NCBI GenBank assembly: GCA_963920575.1
Contig: OY986967.1
Location: forward strand, 17,898,094 to 17,962,093
Length of the DNA: 64,000 bases
DNA from: Narthecium ossifragum
Taxonomy: Eukaryota > Streptophyta > Magnoliopsida > Dioscoreales > Nartheciaceae
Direction of reading: 5' to 3'
How positions within the stretch are numbered: position 1 is the first letter of the stretch; the number at the start of each line of letters is the position of its first letter. Below, piece by piece: positions 21,592 to 34,512 of this stretch. The position numbers and the translations under genes were made by a program. The notes under the pieces were generated by a model. The model saw only the letters and a list, made by a program, of their open reading frames with translations, ran no database searches and was not told where the DNA came from.

Positions 21592-22896
21592 TGTTCGTGG
21601 ATAAAACGTCGATCTCGTTGGGATGAGATCTCTATTTTATTTCCGAGCAAATCATATTTTAATTTCATTTCAAGAAATTGCAGGCACCACACCCCTGGAT
21701 CTGTAGATCGCCAAGTCGGCAAATCTATCATTTACATCCCCGTAGGGAACACCTCCGATTCTAGATCCAACAAACATTTTTATAACAAAAGAAGAAAAAA
21801 GAAAATAAGTGACATGATATATATTAAACCGCCACCTTCAACGCCATGCATGCCATCTTTGCCGTCGGGGCTTTCAAGTCCGGTGGGCTTGGGAGGTTTT
21901 TTGTCGTCCAAGTATACCGTTCACAAGGATCCGATGGCCGTCGTCGTGGGAAGACGACGACTGGGCTTGAGGCAGTCGACTAGGAGAAAGAAGCCTAGTA
22001 ACGGCTAGAACAAGGGAGCTCTCTTGTTGGAACAAAGGATGTGCAGCGAGCGGCTGGAGCTTCTGTCGCCGGGACGATGATGGTGGTTGTCCCTCTTCAG
22101 AATGGGTTGACGTTCCTGCGCCGCGGGATCACCAAGGGGACGGAGAAGCGCCGGCTGGAACAGAGAACAAAAATAGGGGAAGCTTCTCCTCGAAGCCGCT
22201 GGTGATGAGAGAGAGAGAGCCTTGGCCCGATCTCCGTCGCTGGCGAGGAAGCGGGCTGGAGCAGCTTTGCTGGAGGTCTAGGCCGCGGGTTGAGCAGGGG
22301 AGTGGAGCTTGAGCCGCGGGATCGACGAGCCCCTTACAGCGGCAACCCAGAGACGCGAGCGTCTCGATGGGTTCCGGCTGCGTTGGCGGGATCGGCGTCA
22401 TCCGATGGTGCGCAACGTTGGAGCGTCACCAGGACCTCTTCGTCTTTAAGCCTCTGAGCACTCTTTCTCCGATGTGAACGTCTTGGCAGGAACTCGGCAT
22501 CATCCTCCGGCCATCCACCGTCTTCTTCAACCAGCCTTCAGCCAAGCTTCAACGTCTTCTTCCACCAGCCTTCAGCGTCTCTTTCACCAGCCTTCAGCCC
22601 AGCTTCAACGCAGCTCAGACCAGCCTCGTCTTCAGCCTTCTTGCGCCGGCCTTCAACCTTTCCCGACCAGCCTTTTTTCAAGGCCATACTCCTCTATTTA
22701 TAGGCACGAGAGGCGTATGTCCTCACACGGAATGGGATCATGGATCCCTTAATCAAAGGGTGCTAATCACCTTAAGATGCTGATCCTGTTATATAAGGAT
22801 CATGGTCCCTAATTAAAGGGATGCTGATTGCCTTGATACTGATCCCTTTTATATAAGGATAGCTACCGTGCAGCCCAGCTGTGATTTGCCGTTGAT

Positions 22897-22993
<97 letters not shown>

Positions 22994-23318
22994 TATGGTA
23001 TGGGATGATTGACCAGGCAACCCAATTGGAGATGGCTGCTCTTTAAGTGTCTCGGCGGATCTTCTTCTGAAATTCGAAAGTAATGTTCGAATCATGATTT
23101 TGAATATTTTTCATGTCCATTGTTATTTAAATATTTGTCCAGATTTAATAAATCATCTGTGAATATTTTCTCCCGTACAGAATATTTATCTGAATTCTGA
23201 ATATTTACCGGGATTTTACCAAAATATTCTCAGTGGTCATATATGTCAGACCAAAATATTTTTTTGAGGTTGGAATGGTTTGTTTTCAGACAATTATACC
23301 CTGAGGGTGTGATTTGTA
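21592..23318 (-). repeat. 3' LTR of element C (loses its first ~330 bp)
   Basis: Homologous to 37563-39190 of the other LTR, then homology stops at about 23318. The part matching 39190-39509, including the TGTTGACATC start, and the polypurine tract are gone. In their place stands a pair of 107-bp direct repeats. The minus-strand TATA box CTATAAATAG lies near 22694-22703. Confidence 0.85.
22895..22990. repeat. (TTTA)n microsatellite, about 24 units
   Basis: Uninterrupted ATTT repeat in the 3' LTR of C. The same place in the 5' LTR (38824-38855) has only about 7-8 units. Confidence 0.95.
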
Positions 23319-23545
23319 ACTTGAACACGTAGGACTCAAAAAATACCCATGCCATGTATACCTGCATGAGCAGAGCAAATTTGCATGTCGTTCTTCTTCT
23401 TCTTTTTTATATTTGAGACCTCGAGGCTTGCGCGTGAAATTTGTAACTTGAACGCGTAGGACTCGAAAATACCCGTGCCATGTGTACCTGCATGAGCAGA
23501 GCATATTTGCATGTTGTTCTTCTTCTTCTTTTTTTATTTGAGAAG
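23312..23545. repeat. Tandem pair of ~107-bp repeats, 127-bp period
   Basis: Copies start at 23312 and 23439 (ATTTGTAACTTGAAC, CGTAGGACTC, CCTGCATGAGCAGAGCA, CTTCTTCTTC). They adjoin the truncated LTR edge, so they belong to the internal 3' end of C or were introduced when the LTR end was lost. Confidence 0.8.
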
Positions 23546-24689
23546 ACGAGCAGACACGCCCCCTTTTTTTTTATTGGCTATGCACGTAGAATATATACAT
23601 GGCCAAGCATTCCCAGAAAGGAAGGATTTCTTCCACCCATCTATGTGACCCCATGTATATAGCCCTAGGGTTTAGGCATATATGTTATCTGTTTATTATA
23701 TTTTTTTTTCAAGGGCTTTTGCAGTAGAGAAACATAGGCTTTTGACGAAGGAATACTGGATCCCATCCTTTCCTCAAGATTTTGCAGCGGAAGGGTTTTG
23801 CAGTAGGTAGAGGGGGAACTTCAAGCTTTGTTAGGTTCCCTTCTTCCTCCAATTTTATCCTCTGCAACCGCTTTCTTTCCGTTTTCTCTTTGCATGTATG
23901 TTGCTGTCTTCTTTCTTCCTTTTTGTTTGGCTCCTGTCCCTGTTCAACGCCAAGTATGGGTTTCATCTTCTTTCGAATCCTTGTTTGACCTTTGTTGGCC
24001 GAAAGCAAACGGCGGTCTTTGAAAGATGGTCGGGCATAGCGGCTCCACCATCGGCATGTTCTTTTCCTTGACTTTTGGAAGTCCAACGCCGAGGCCATCG
24101 GTTCTTTGTCGTGGCAGCCATTGGCGTTGAGTCAGAGTGGCATGGTGACCTTCCTTTGCAATGCCATGGGTGCTGAAGCGGTGCAGGGTAGGAGTAGGTC
24201 CGGCACAGCGAGAGCAGCAAGTCTGGAGCAATGGGTTCATGGCGAGCTGCCGACGGCGTGCTTGCGGGAGTCGCGGATTGAAGGAAGGGAAGCCGGCACT
24301 ACCATGCTGAAAGGTGTCCAACCAGGATATGGTGGCGGAAGCTAGGAGCAGAGCGGGCGGCTTGATGTTGAGCTCGCGGAGGAGTCTACGAGCGGAAAAA
24401 AAAAAGTGAAATAGAGCTATGTTGGCCTTCGTCAGGGGAGGAAATAGATGTCCGACGGAGGCTCGGACTTGGTCGGAGATGAGGGACATGTTGTATCGAA
24501 GGCGTCCATCCCTGGCGCATGCTCTGTTTTTGGCGGATCAATGGGTGGCGAGCCATGCTCTGTTTCTACTCTTACCCATCTCCTTTCTTTGCTTCTTTGT
24601 GCCTTGTTTGCTTGTTTTCTTCTTCTCTTTTTTTTTTCTTTGTGTTGATATATGCTGATGTTTTCCTTCCTCTCCTCCTTCTCAGCAAG

Positions 24690-27600
24690 ATGTCAAGCTC
24701 AACTTCAAAAGACGTTGAAGCATATACCCCTTTGAGGCAGCTGGCTCGATCAAAAATATTCATTGTCAAGAATGAAAGCAAGGAGTCGTATACCAAACCT
24801 TGTGACGTCGCTGAAGGAAGGATTGAGCAGCGGGATGTTTTTCAGGACACTAAATGGCCCCGTTTTGCTGCCGTGGTGCTTTCACCAATAGCGACCGGTC
24901 CGACGCCAATGCCACTTTCATGTCTCGCCAATCGACTTATCTCCGAAGGACTGGTTTGGGCGAACTACAAGCACCGACTTTATGAACCTTCTGCTGGATA
25001 CATTGGATGGGGTCGGGATGTTATGAAGACAGAGTCTACGAATTTCCACAAGTCGGGGATCTATGGTGCGGGTTTTTGTTCATTGGGTCGGTACTCCATT
25101 GACGAGCAACTCTTTCGTAGTTTGGTGGAAAGGTGGAACCTAGAGACGAATACATTCGTGTTTCAGCATGGAGAGATGACGGTGTCTCTCTCGGACATGT
25201 TTCATCTTGGCGGCTTTTCTATTATAGGAGACATGTATGACGAGTACCTTCCTGATGAAGAGAGCATACCGGCCAGTGGAAAAGGCAATGCAAATGTTCC
25301 TCTTTATCCTTCTACAGCATACCATCTCCTGAAGATATGGGAAGAATTGGCTGAAGGTCGGGACAAGGTCTATTTTAGAGAATGGGTGCAACACTTTTAC
25401 AAGGGTGAGGGCTTCAGTCCACGCACGGCTTTCGATGACAAAGTGTACACGGCAGGTTTTCTTTCTATTTGGATATGTTACTTTGCTGTTCCAAATTCAG
25501 AACTTTGCATTCGCCCAGGGGTCCTTGTTCCAGCTAGTTTGATGGCCATGGGACGAGCATATTCATTGGCCCCAGCGGCATTGTGTTCCCTGTATAGGGT
25601 CTGAGAGTAATGAGTTTACATCCTGCCGGACCTGGCTTTGCGAGCACGAGTTGGGGTACTCATCTGCTGATGGGTTGGGCCTACCGATATCTTCGAGGGG
25701 TCTACCTGGGCAGCATAAGTCCACTATGGGAGCTTTCGGATATCGAATGCGGGAAGGCCAGTATGCCGGATTTGAAACATCTGATGTTTCGTATTCCCAG
25801 AAGTTTCTCTGCTTCGGATGCCAGAAGCCGACTCGACATCAAGGGGAATTTCTTTCGTATGCCGTTTTTGTGGGGAGTACAGGACGCAGAGTGGCATGTT
25901 GTGAAGGGTTTTAATTCTCGCAAGGCCAAGCGTTTTCCCATCTCTATACGTCGAGGAATGCTCCCCTTGAGGCTGGTTTCTGCAACTTCGGTGATGTATT
26001 CTGAGCCTTACAACCCCCACCGCGCCGCACGACAGTTTGGACTTGACCAGGGTGTCCCCAAAGTGGGCCTGCAACATCCTTTGGAGGAGCGTCGCTATGG
26101 GGTCATATGCGCATTGGGATCATCTTATGCGGATAGATGCCGGAAAAAAGTTCCTGATTCCCCCCGATAACCGGGTTGGGAGACTTTCCCATTCTTGGGC
26201 GATGTGGTGGGTGGAGCAGACACATGGATTTTTTACTGAAACGGTGCCGATGTTACGCCGTGGGGATCTTTATAGCTTGTTGTCACTTGAGGAGAGGCAG
26301 GCCCTCTCCTATCGTAGTGTTATTATTTCTAACTACTGGGAATCCATACGTGGTGCAAATGCCGAGGAAACATCTAACAGGATCGATGCTCTCGAGAAAT
26401 CTAAGCGGACCTTCTGGGCTATTTTCGGGAAAGATCTGAGGCAAAGCTAGAACATTTTTTTCTAACCCGAAGAAGACAGCAACCATCCGCGAGGTACCAT
26501 CTTTTTTTTTAATTCTTCTCTTTCTTCTTCTCTTCTTTTTTTTTTTGTTTGATCCTTGTCTCCTTATTTGATACCGCTGCCAGCATATGCTCTCCTTGAT
26601 GGAGCCGTCCCCATACCTGCCATTGGTAGAACTCGCTACAAATCTGCTGAGCATGCTCCATTTCTCTTCCTTGATTCGCCGAGCTTATAACCCTCCTCTT
26701 CTCTTTTTTTTTTATTAGCCGGGTATGTTCTGTTCATGGGTTCGTCGAGCAACCCATGGTGTTTGCTAATGATTTTTGTTGTCAAGCATTAGGATGTTGA
26801 TGTCTTCACATATTTGTTTGCACACTCTTCTTCTCCTTCGCTGTGCTGAGCATACATTCTCTCTTGGTTCCTTTTTTTTTAATATATGCTCTGTTCATGG
26901 GTTCGTCGAGCAGCCCATAGTGCTTGTAAAAAAAAAATTCCCAAGCAATGGCGGTGTCGTCGATCTTGATCTGCCGACTAACTGTGATGTTGCTGACTTT
27001 ATATATTTGCTTGCATGCATGCTCTTCTTCTTCTTCATCATGCTCTGTTTATGGGTTCGCTGACAGGTATGTAAGAACAATGCAGAGGAACAACAAGAGA
27101 AGGCAGTGGGAAGAAAGATAAGCGGGAGGAAAAAAACAGAGGTGGGGAAGTCGCTCGTTGCACCCCATTTCCTTCTCAGTTTAATTCCTTCTTCTTTTTT
27201 TCATCTTCTTGCATTCCGTTTGGGCTTTCTTGATCTCGTATCTTTGCTTTCTATTGATCTCAGAGTGCCGCCAGCAAGCTTTCCTCCCAAGAGAAAACTG
27301 CTCACTCTCATCAAGCAGTCAAGAAGCGGAAAGCCTCCCATCCCAGCGATGATCCTTCTCCAGGCCAGCCGGCGCGAAGGGTCTTGAATCCGAGTAATGG
27401 TTCTTCCTTGGACCAGCTAGCTTCTTTGAAGGATCAACTGGTCATCGCTCTTCTAGCCAGAGGGCCTTCTAAAGGTGCCAGAAGAAGACGGCGCAAGGTT
27501 GATATCGCCCAGGGGGTTCACGCAGGTCCTCCAATGGATCTTGCTTCGGCGGAGTTGTTCGTTGCTCTCAAAGGTATCCCCCCTGCTCCTGTCAAGACTG

Positions 27601-28688
27601 CCGCAAGAATACTCCAATTTGAAGAAGAAGTAGGAGATTTCGATGGAGAGACTGTTGCTGCCGATGATAAGATGGTGTGTGATTCTCTTCAAATGCTTGC
27701 TTCCAGGGAGACTACTGTTGAGGCTGAGGACGAACTGGTGACGCGCCTGGGTACGAAGATGGTGCTGCTAAAGAGACAGCTCCTCGGGATGTTGCCTTTG
27801 AAGAGGCGGTGACTGATGATGTTGCTATTGAAGAAACGGCAGTCCCCATGGGCTTCAAAGCATCCGGCACGTATTCCATGCCTGCTTTCGTAGGTTCTGT
27901 TCTTGAATCTGAAGACGTTTTTATTAAGGAAGCGACGAATGAAGATATTGCTTCTTACGGTGACACCATACTTGGCGCGTCCCATGTGGTGATCCCTGGG
28001 GAGACTGTGGCCACCCCCATTCTTGATGAAGTCATGACTGCTTTGGACGGCGTGGGTGTTGATGCTTCTTCCGTGCCAGCTGCTTCGCCCAAGCATGCTA
28101 CTTTGGATGAGCAGGTCGTCAATTTCTACGCGGAGCTTGAAAAGCGACTAGTGTCACTATATCTACCCGACCCGGCCGTGTCTCAAGACTTTAAGGGGCT
28201 AGAGTAACGCATCAATCGCCTACTTGCAGCATTGCCTAGTTAGGAGTTCGGCTCATCTTCTCTAAGAAATGTCTTGAGAAATAACTTCATGCGATACGAA
28301 ACTTCCCCAGGAAAAGGATTTATTATAGGTACATGACGCCAATGCATCCATATATCTTGAGAAAGCTGAGGCAGCCAATTCCGAGAGAGTGGTCGTCACA
28401 GGAAATCTCCTACGTGCTCTTGAACGACAGCGACTTCAGGGGGAACTGGTGGGCGGTCTCAGAGTTCAATTGCAAGTGGAAGAGCATGCTTTAAAGCATA
28501 TGACGGAGGAGAGTACCGCTCTTGAGGAGAAGACTTTGACATCTACAATTGAAGGGATGGAGCGGAAGCACCAGGAGGTGTTAACTTCTCGAGACATTAT
28601 TCTGGCGATGAGCAAGGCGTACGAGCTTCAGGCCGAATTAGCTAGAATTTATGATGCTTTGAACCCATGGAGATCCCAGAATCCATGA
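24690..28688 (+). pseudogene. Antisense plant mobile domain (PMD) gene inside element C, broken
   Basis: It starts at ATG 24690, just after a pyrimidine-rich TTCTCAG that looks like an intron end. Exon 1 encodes a PMD protein: GRYSIDEQLFRSLVERWNLE, NTFVFQHGEMTVSLSDM, FHLGGFSIIGD, then SIWICYFAVPNSELCIRPGV. A one-base shift near 25597 moves the frame to 25598-26170 (SWGTHLLMGWAYRYLRGVYL, ARQFGLDQGVP). A second shift near 26070-26090 continues to 26450 (WWVEQTHGFFTE). After a possible T-rich intron (26490-27065), smaller exons follow: 27066-27150, 27272-27812 (basic GARRRRRKVD), 27809-28207 (acidic), and 28389-28688 (coiled-coil-like). PMD proteins relate to MAIN/MAIL1; antisense PMD ORFs are known in Tat elements. 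Two frameshifts and stops make this copy non-functional. Exon borders are my estimate. Confidence 0.75.
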
Positions 28689-29291
28689 TGCATTTATTTG
28701 TTTCTTCTCTTATTAGTATCAATGTCGGATGTGCCAAACTTATACTTTTGACCAAAATTTGTGCATTATTCATGCTTATGAGTTGGATTTATGGTATATA
28801 TCAGGAAGTTACTGAAACCCACATTTTTATTTCATTTTCCTGGAATGTGATTGAAAGACACAAGAATGTTTTCTTGTCATCATTTTTTGGAATGTGATCA
28901 AAAGAGATGAGTGGTTTCTTGCTTGCTTGTCCATATATATGCAAGCAACTTTCTAAGCTATCCGCACATAGACAAGGATGCCTGATTGCCTTTTGCCCAT
29001 GCTCCTATAAATGGATCTCATGTTCTTACGTGCAAAAAGGACCCATAAGATATGCTTATCTATCTACACAGCCATAGGCATTTCCCATGTTCATGCAAGC
29101 CACCCATACCATGTATGTGTGTGATGCTTTCCATCTTTCCTTTTCTTTCTTTTTTTTTCTTGAGAAGGAAAATTTGAGTATAAAATTTATTTATGTAAAG
29201 TCTATACTCATATATGGATGGAAACTCGCAAAGTGCGGAGTACTTTATTCAGGCTATCAGTTTAGGCTCTTGAAGCTCGGAGCGTACATGT

Positions 29292-30310
29292 TTAGGAATA
29301 ATATCGCTTGAGAAACTTGCCATTCACCGGAGGTGGGGTATATTCACCATCCGGGGAAATAATTTTATAAGCACCATTGGTATAGACCTCTTGAACTATG
29401 AAAGGCCCTTCCCATTTAGGATCAAATTTCCCTTGGGTTCTTCTGGCGACGACCATGGGTCGGACTACGGCAAGGACAAGGTCTCCGACTTTGAACGAGC
29501 GGCGCTTCACTTTTTTGTCAAAGGCTCTGGAAACTCTGGCTTGGTACATTTCAAGATTTTGTTGGGCTTCCATGCGCCGTTCTTCTAAGCTATCGAGCAC
29601 GTCGAGCCTTAATTTTGCAGCCTGATGTTTTGTCAAGCCTTCATGTAGAGCGACTCTGAGGGAAGGTACCTGGATTTCGAGAGGGAGGACTCCTTCCCCC
29701 CCAAAGACAAGCGAATAAGGGGTTGCCCCCGTCGGAGTTTTCATTGTGGTATGGTATGCTCAGAGATTCTCCAGCAACTTCTCGTGCCATTCCCTCTTGT
29801 CTTTATGAACTACTTTCTTCAGGAGCTTGCAGAGGACCTTGTTAAATGCCTCTGCCTGTCCGTTAGCTACGGCGTTATATGCCGATGAGAAACGGTGCTT
29901 AATTTTGTACTTGGCGCACAATCCCTCTACATTTCTGTTTTTGAAGGGTGTGCCGTTATCTGAGATAATTTTTGCAGGGATCCCAAATCGGTAGATAATG
30001 TGAGTCTTGTTGAACTGTACTACCGTCTCCCCCCTCGTATTTTTTAAAGGAACAGCTTCCGCCCATTTGGAGAACTAGTCGGTCGCCGCTAGGATGTATG
30101 AGTGACCTCTCTACGAAGATGGCTGGATGGGGCCCACGATGTCTAACCCCCATGCTTCAAAAGGCCAGGAGACGCTTGTAGGATGAAGTGGCTCCGGGGG
30201 TTGGTGTATGAAGTCTGCGTGAATTTGGCAGACATGACATTTTCTAACATACTCGATAGAGTCGCGCACCATAGAAGGCCAGTAGTATCCCAAAATGTTT
30301 TAGCTGGTGA
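29292..30310 (-). pseudogene. Integrase of element C
   Basis: 30293-30111 carries GYYWPSMVRDSIEYVRKCHVC and HVCQIHADF, the zinc-binding part, then WPFEAWGLDIVGPIQPSS with the first catalytic Asp. A frameshift near 30300 separates it from the RNase H frame. TAG codons follow at 30111 and where Tyr is usual in the TD-x-FSKWAEA motif. 29744-29292 is the C-terminal part (GEGVLPLEIQVPS, WEGPFIVQEVYTNGAYKI). A TGA stands where the family has Trp, just before AYHTTMKTPTGATPYSLVFG. Confidence 0.85.
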
Positions 30311-31134
30311 TACAATTTAGGACCTGACTGATGTGCTCCGCATATGCCCGAGTGGACTTCTTGGAGGGCTGACGCCGCTTCTTCATTAGAAAGGCATCGG
30401 AGTAAGAGTCCGTCGTATGACCTCCGATATAATGCGTCGTTGACACAGGTGTATTTTGTCACCCTTCTTATTAGCCTCAACCTCTCTTGGGGATTGGTAG
30501 GGAGTATCCCGCACATGAGATAATCGAGGAAGGGGCCTCTCCAGTCAGCTGTTTGTATCTCTGATGTGGAGACGACATTGATGAGAGTTGGCATATATCT
30601 GTTTGGAACTTCTTCAAGTAGGCGAGTGAGGACTCGCCTCTCCTCAACCCTTACTTCTAACATTCCTGAGGGCGAGAGGACCATGGCCGCTGCTAGACCA
30701 GCTAGCGCATCCGCCTTTTGGTTTTGGGCTCGCGGGATATGTTGAGTCTTCAACTCCTTGAAGCAATCGATGAGCTCCTTGGCTTTGAGGAAATAAGGAA
30801 TTAATTCTTCTTTCTTGACTGCATAAGTGCCGAGGATTTGATTTATGATGAGTTGAGAATCTCCGTAAGCGTTGAGCGGGTCCATCCCCATTTCCAGCAC
30901 TATCTCTAATCCGATAACGAGGGATTCGTACTCTGCCATGTTGTTGGATGACGCTGAAGTTAGTGTGAAGGAATACGGGATCAGGGCTTGCGTCGAAGTG
31001 ACAAAAATTATTCCCGCCCCCGCTCCTGAATGTCTGCATGCTCCGTCAAAGTACATTTCCCAAGGAGGTTGAACGTCGGTGACGAATACTTCTTCATCAG
31101 GTAAATCATCTTCTACAGTCGCATTGCTTGGCAC
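30298..31134 (-). pseudogene. Second (archaeal-like) RNase H domain of element C
   Basis: PPWEMYFDGACRHSGAGAGI contains the first acidic residue, MAEYESLVIGLEIVLEMG the conserved Glu, and YGDSQLIINQILG the Asp of the ribonuclease H fold; HIPRAQNQKADALAGLA closes it. This extra domain after the usual one is characteristic of the Tat lineage. The frame is shared with the RT upstream but cut off by TAA at 31183. Confidence 0.85.
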
Positions 31135-31182
31135 CGGATGAGCGGCGAGAAAGTCTGCCAGGGCTTGCCCTTTGACAGCCTT

Positions 31183-31689
31183 TTATGGGATGTATGTTAT
31201 GTCGAACTGAGATAATAGCATCACCCATTTTGCGAGCCGTCCGGAAAAGACTAACTTTTTTAGAATATATCGCAAAGGATCAGTTTTGGAGATGAGCTGT
31301 ATGGGATGCTCCAAGAGATAATGACGAAGCTTCTGAGCGGCGAACACTAATGACAAGCATACTTTCTCCATCTCTGAATAATTATGCTCGGCCCCAACCA
31401 AGGTTCGGCTAAGATAGTAGAGGGCTCTCTCCTTGCCTTCATCATCATGCTGCGCAAGCAAAGCTCCCAGCGATCTGGGCAGAGCTGCCGTATACAGGAT
31501 CAAGGGCTTTCCTTTGACAGGGGAGGCTAGAACTGGCGGGTTGATGAGATACTCTTTTATGCTTTGAAAAGCGTTCTGGCAAGATTTATCCCATTCGAAC
31601 GGAGCTCCTTTCTTCATGAGATGAGAAAATGGCTTGCAACGGCCAGCCAAATTGGAGATAAACCTTCGTATGTAAGCAAGTCGTCCTTA
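31183..31689 (-). pseudogene. First RNase H domain of element C
   Basis: Between stops at 31687 and 31183. Shows AGRCKPFSHLMKKGAPFEWD, PLILYTAALPRSLGALLAQ (the usual catalytic Asp position reads A, so activity is doubtful), RALYYLSRTLVGAEHNYSEM and EKVCLSLVFAAQKLRHYLL. Loss of the catalytic residue in this domain, alongside a second RNase H, is seen in Tat elements. Confidence 0.8.
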
Positions 31690-33033
31690 TAGGCTCTTGA
31701 GCTCGTGAAGGTTGCGAGGCGGAGGCATCAACAAGATCGCTTTAGCTTTAGTAGGGTTGACCTCGATTCCTTGTTTGCGAACCACGAACCCGAGAAGCTT
31801 GCCCGACGTGACACCGAACGCACACTTCATTGGGTTCATCTTTAGGTTGTACCGCCTTAGCCTTTCAAAAACTTTGGTGAGGTGTTTGAAGTGATCTTGC
31901 CTATGCTTCGTCTTCACCACTAAATCATCGACATACCACTCCACTATGTCATGAAGAAGGTCATTGAAGATGACTGTCATGGCTCTTTGATAAGTGGCCC
32001 CGGCGTTCTTCAACCCGAACGGCATCACTGTATAACAGAATATGCCTTTCGATGTGCGAAAAGCGGTAAGTTCTTCGTCTTCGGGAGCCATTTTTATCTG
32101 GTTGTACCCCGAGTACCCGTCCATAAAGGACAAAATCTCATGACCGCTCGCAGCATCAACCATGAGTTCCGTAATGGGTAGCGGAAAGTCATCTTTTGGG
32201 CAGGCTTTATTTAGATCCCTAAAATCTATGCAGATTCTCAGTTGACCATTCTTCTTCTTCACAGGAACGATGTTTGCGAGCCACTTGGGATACTGTACCT
32301 CCCGGATGAAACCTGCGTTGATAAGTTTGTCTACCTCAGTGATGATTTTTGGAATCAACTCGGGTTGAAAACGTCTCTGAGACTGCTTAATGGGACGAAC
32401 ATCTTCCTCTGTGGCGAGACGATGGACAGCTACATTAACATCCAAACCTGGCATCTCCTTGTAGCTCCAAGCGAACACGTCTCGATTTTGCCGAAGAAAG
32501 AGAATGAATTGATTCTTTTCGTCCGGCGTCATATGGGAGCTGATGAATGTTGGACGAGGATCATCTTCTGCCCCCAGGTTGATTTCTTCTAAGTCGTCTA
32601 CAGTTGCTTGACCACCGTCTTCGAGCTGTGGCGGCGCTCCTTGGAGATCGACGACATCTACGGAACTGGCGCATACTTGAAACTCATATCCAAGCCCTGT
32701 TCTGTCAAAGGTTAGGTCTTCGCCGTAACGAATGACCTCTTTTTGCGATTCCGTCAGGAGATCTTCAAAGGGTTGTTTCTTGCCTCGACCTTCGCACAAA
32801 CCTTCTCCGGAATTGATGTCATATCCCATGCGATCCATCATATGCAGTGACTTTTGATCATAAAACAGTATGGGCAACCTTGTATTTGTCACATGTGTAT
32901 CCGTCATGATCGGGGAAACTTGTATGAACTTGACAGGTTGTCCGTACTTCATGTTCCCTTCATCGCCGCCTATTTCTTCATTCACCTGGGCTTTCCCTTT
33001 GTTTGGGGGCGGCTTGACGTAGGAAGGCAGGAG
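31687..33033 (-). pseudogene. Reverse transcriptase of element C
   Basis: Motifs in order on the minus strand: DEKNQFILFLRQNRDVFAWS, VKKKNGQLRICIDFRDLNKA, CPKDDFPLPITELMVDAASG, LSFMDGYSGYNQIKMAPEDE, MPFGLKNAGATYQRAM and EWYVDDLVVKTK with the YVDD catalytic pair. About 430 residues open. Stops flank it: TGA 33034 and TAA 31687, the latter where the family has Gln (LKSL-x-GRLAYIRRF). Confidence 0.92.
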
Positions 33034-34512
33034 TCATGGGAGAGGCACTGGGAAATCTTGAAGAAAGGATTTAGAAAGCTTCTCTTCAACAACTGTGAAT
33101 ATTGGATCTCCGGGCTTCCTTTGACTGCTTGGAACATAGCGATATGTCTTCTTCCCTTGTGGAGGCTTCTTCCCTTGTGGAGGCTTCTTCCCTTGCTGAA
33201 CTTCCATGGTGAACCTTTCCGTGAAGCCCATATCCGCAGTAGGTGTGGGGTCACGTTTCTTCAGCTTTAACGGCGGTTCTAGATAGAACTTGGCATCGGC
33301 GAAGAATGCTTCCCCTGGTGTGAATGGCTTCATGTCGGCGAACACCCTCTTGACGTCGCCTTCCGGAGTCTGATACTTGAAACACTGATGGAGTGTTGAA
33401 GGAACAACCTTGTATTCATGGAGCCAAGGCCTCCCTAACAGTGCATTATATGAGGTTTGAGCGTCGATAACATGGAAAACGACGCTCGTAGCCATGTCTT
33501 GAAATTTTAGTGCTAGATGTATAGAACCTAGCACATGTTGTCCGGCTTGGTTGAAGCCTTGGACTATTATGTTACTTGATGTCAAGTCATCGATATCATA
33601 TCCTAAGTCACGAAGCGTTTTGAGTGGTAAAAGATTAATGGCCGACCCGCAGTCTAACATTACCCGTGACGTAGGAACGTTATCGATATCACCGGTCATT
33701 AATAACGGCCTATTATGGGGTTTTGCCCCGAGTAATAGGTCGGCATCGGAAAATTCTATGTTTAAACTTTCGACTACATGGGCGTTAGTTTGGGGGACTT
33801 CTGCCCGGTAGTCGTCAGGGAAAGATAATGCAGTTATAAGAGACCTATGAAAATCATGTGAGAGACACAAGGCATCGTACACGCTAAGCAATGCATGTAT
33901 TTTCTTTAAATGAGAAACAACATTGTACTTGACAGACTCATTTGAGTTTACATCAAGCATTGCTTGTTGCAGTTCTTGATCCCTTCCTCTTGGGCGTGAA
34001 GGCTGGGAATCTGGAAGTCGGAGCCCGAAGCGGGTGACGATCTCATGGACTTCGGCCTTCTCTTCTTCTGGGAAGCAGAGGGACTCATCATCATCTTCCA
34101 AAACTCCTATGGTAAAGCAAGAGTAATCTTCGCTGTCCCAAGGGACCTTATTTTGTGGCACATGTGGCTTCCTAGCTCGAAAATCCGTGGAGACTTGATG
34201 AATGAACCCTTCTATCTCTTCACGATTCATCACCTTTGTCAAGATCTTATACTTCGGCGATCTGTGCCGCTTCGGAGGTCTTGGAGGGTTATATCTGGCG
34301 GCCTTAATCCTTTGGTTGAAGGCTTGTTTCTTCTTCTGTCTCTTGCTGAAGTAGGTTTTCCCGAAGCGATCATAACTCGGCTCCATGTCGGACCAAGACT
34401 CTTCATCATCCGAGTCAAGGGGGTACAATTCTCCCAAGGTAGGCCCAGGGCTTCCCTCGACGGACACCTGGACAGGAGCCACGCCTTTCTCCAGGAGAGA
34501 AATAGGCATCTA
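33034..34512 (-). pseudogene. Protease region of element C
   Basis: 491 residues open between TAG 34510 and TGA 33034. VPTSRVMLDCGSAINLLPLK is the aspartic protease active-site region (D-C-G-S). SYNALLGRPWLHEYKVVPST is the second conserved block, where ALLGRPWLH is typical of Tat-type polyproteins. The N-terminal third is basic and Lys/Arg-rich (FSKRQKKKQAFNQRIKAARY). A GKKPPQ repeat occurs near the end. Confidence 0.85.

Noticed and set aside
22129..22752. Open frames in C LTRs (also 37785-38711)
   Set aside because: They lie wholly within the LTRs and appear in both copies with changed frames; no motif seen.
23709..24489. Minus-strand frames between the C 3' LTR and the PMD gene
   Set aside because: Several overlapping short frames, no known motif; likely shadows of the PMD gene's upstream region.
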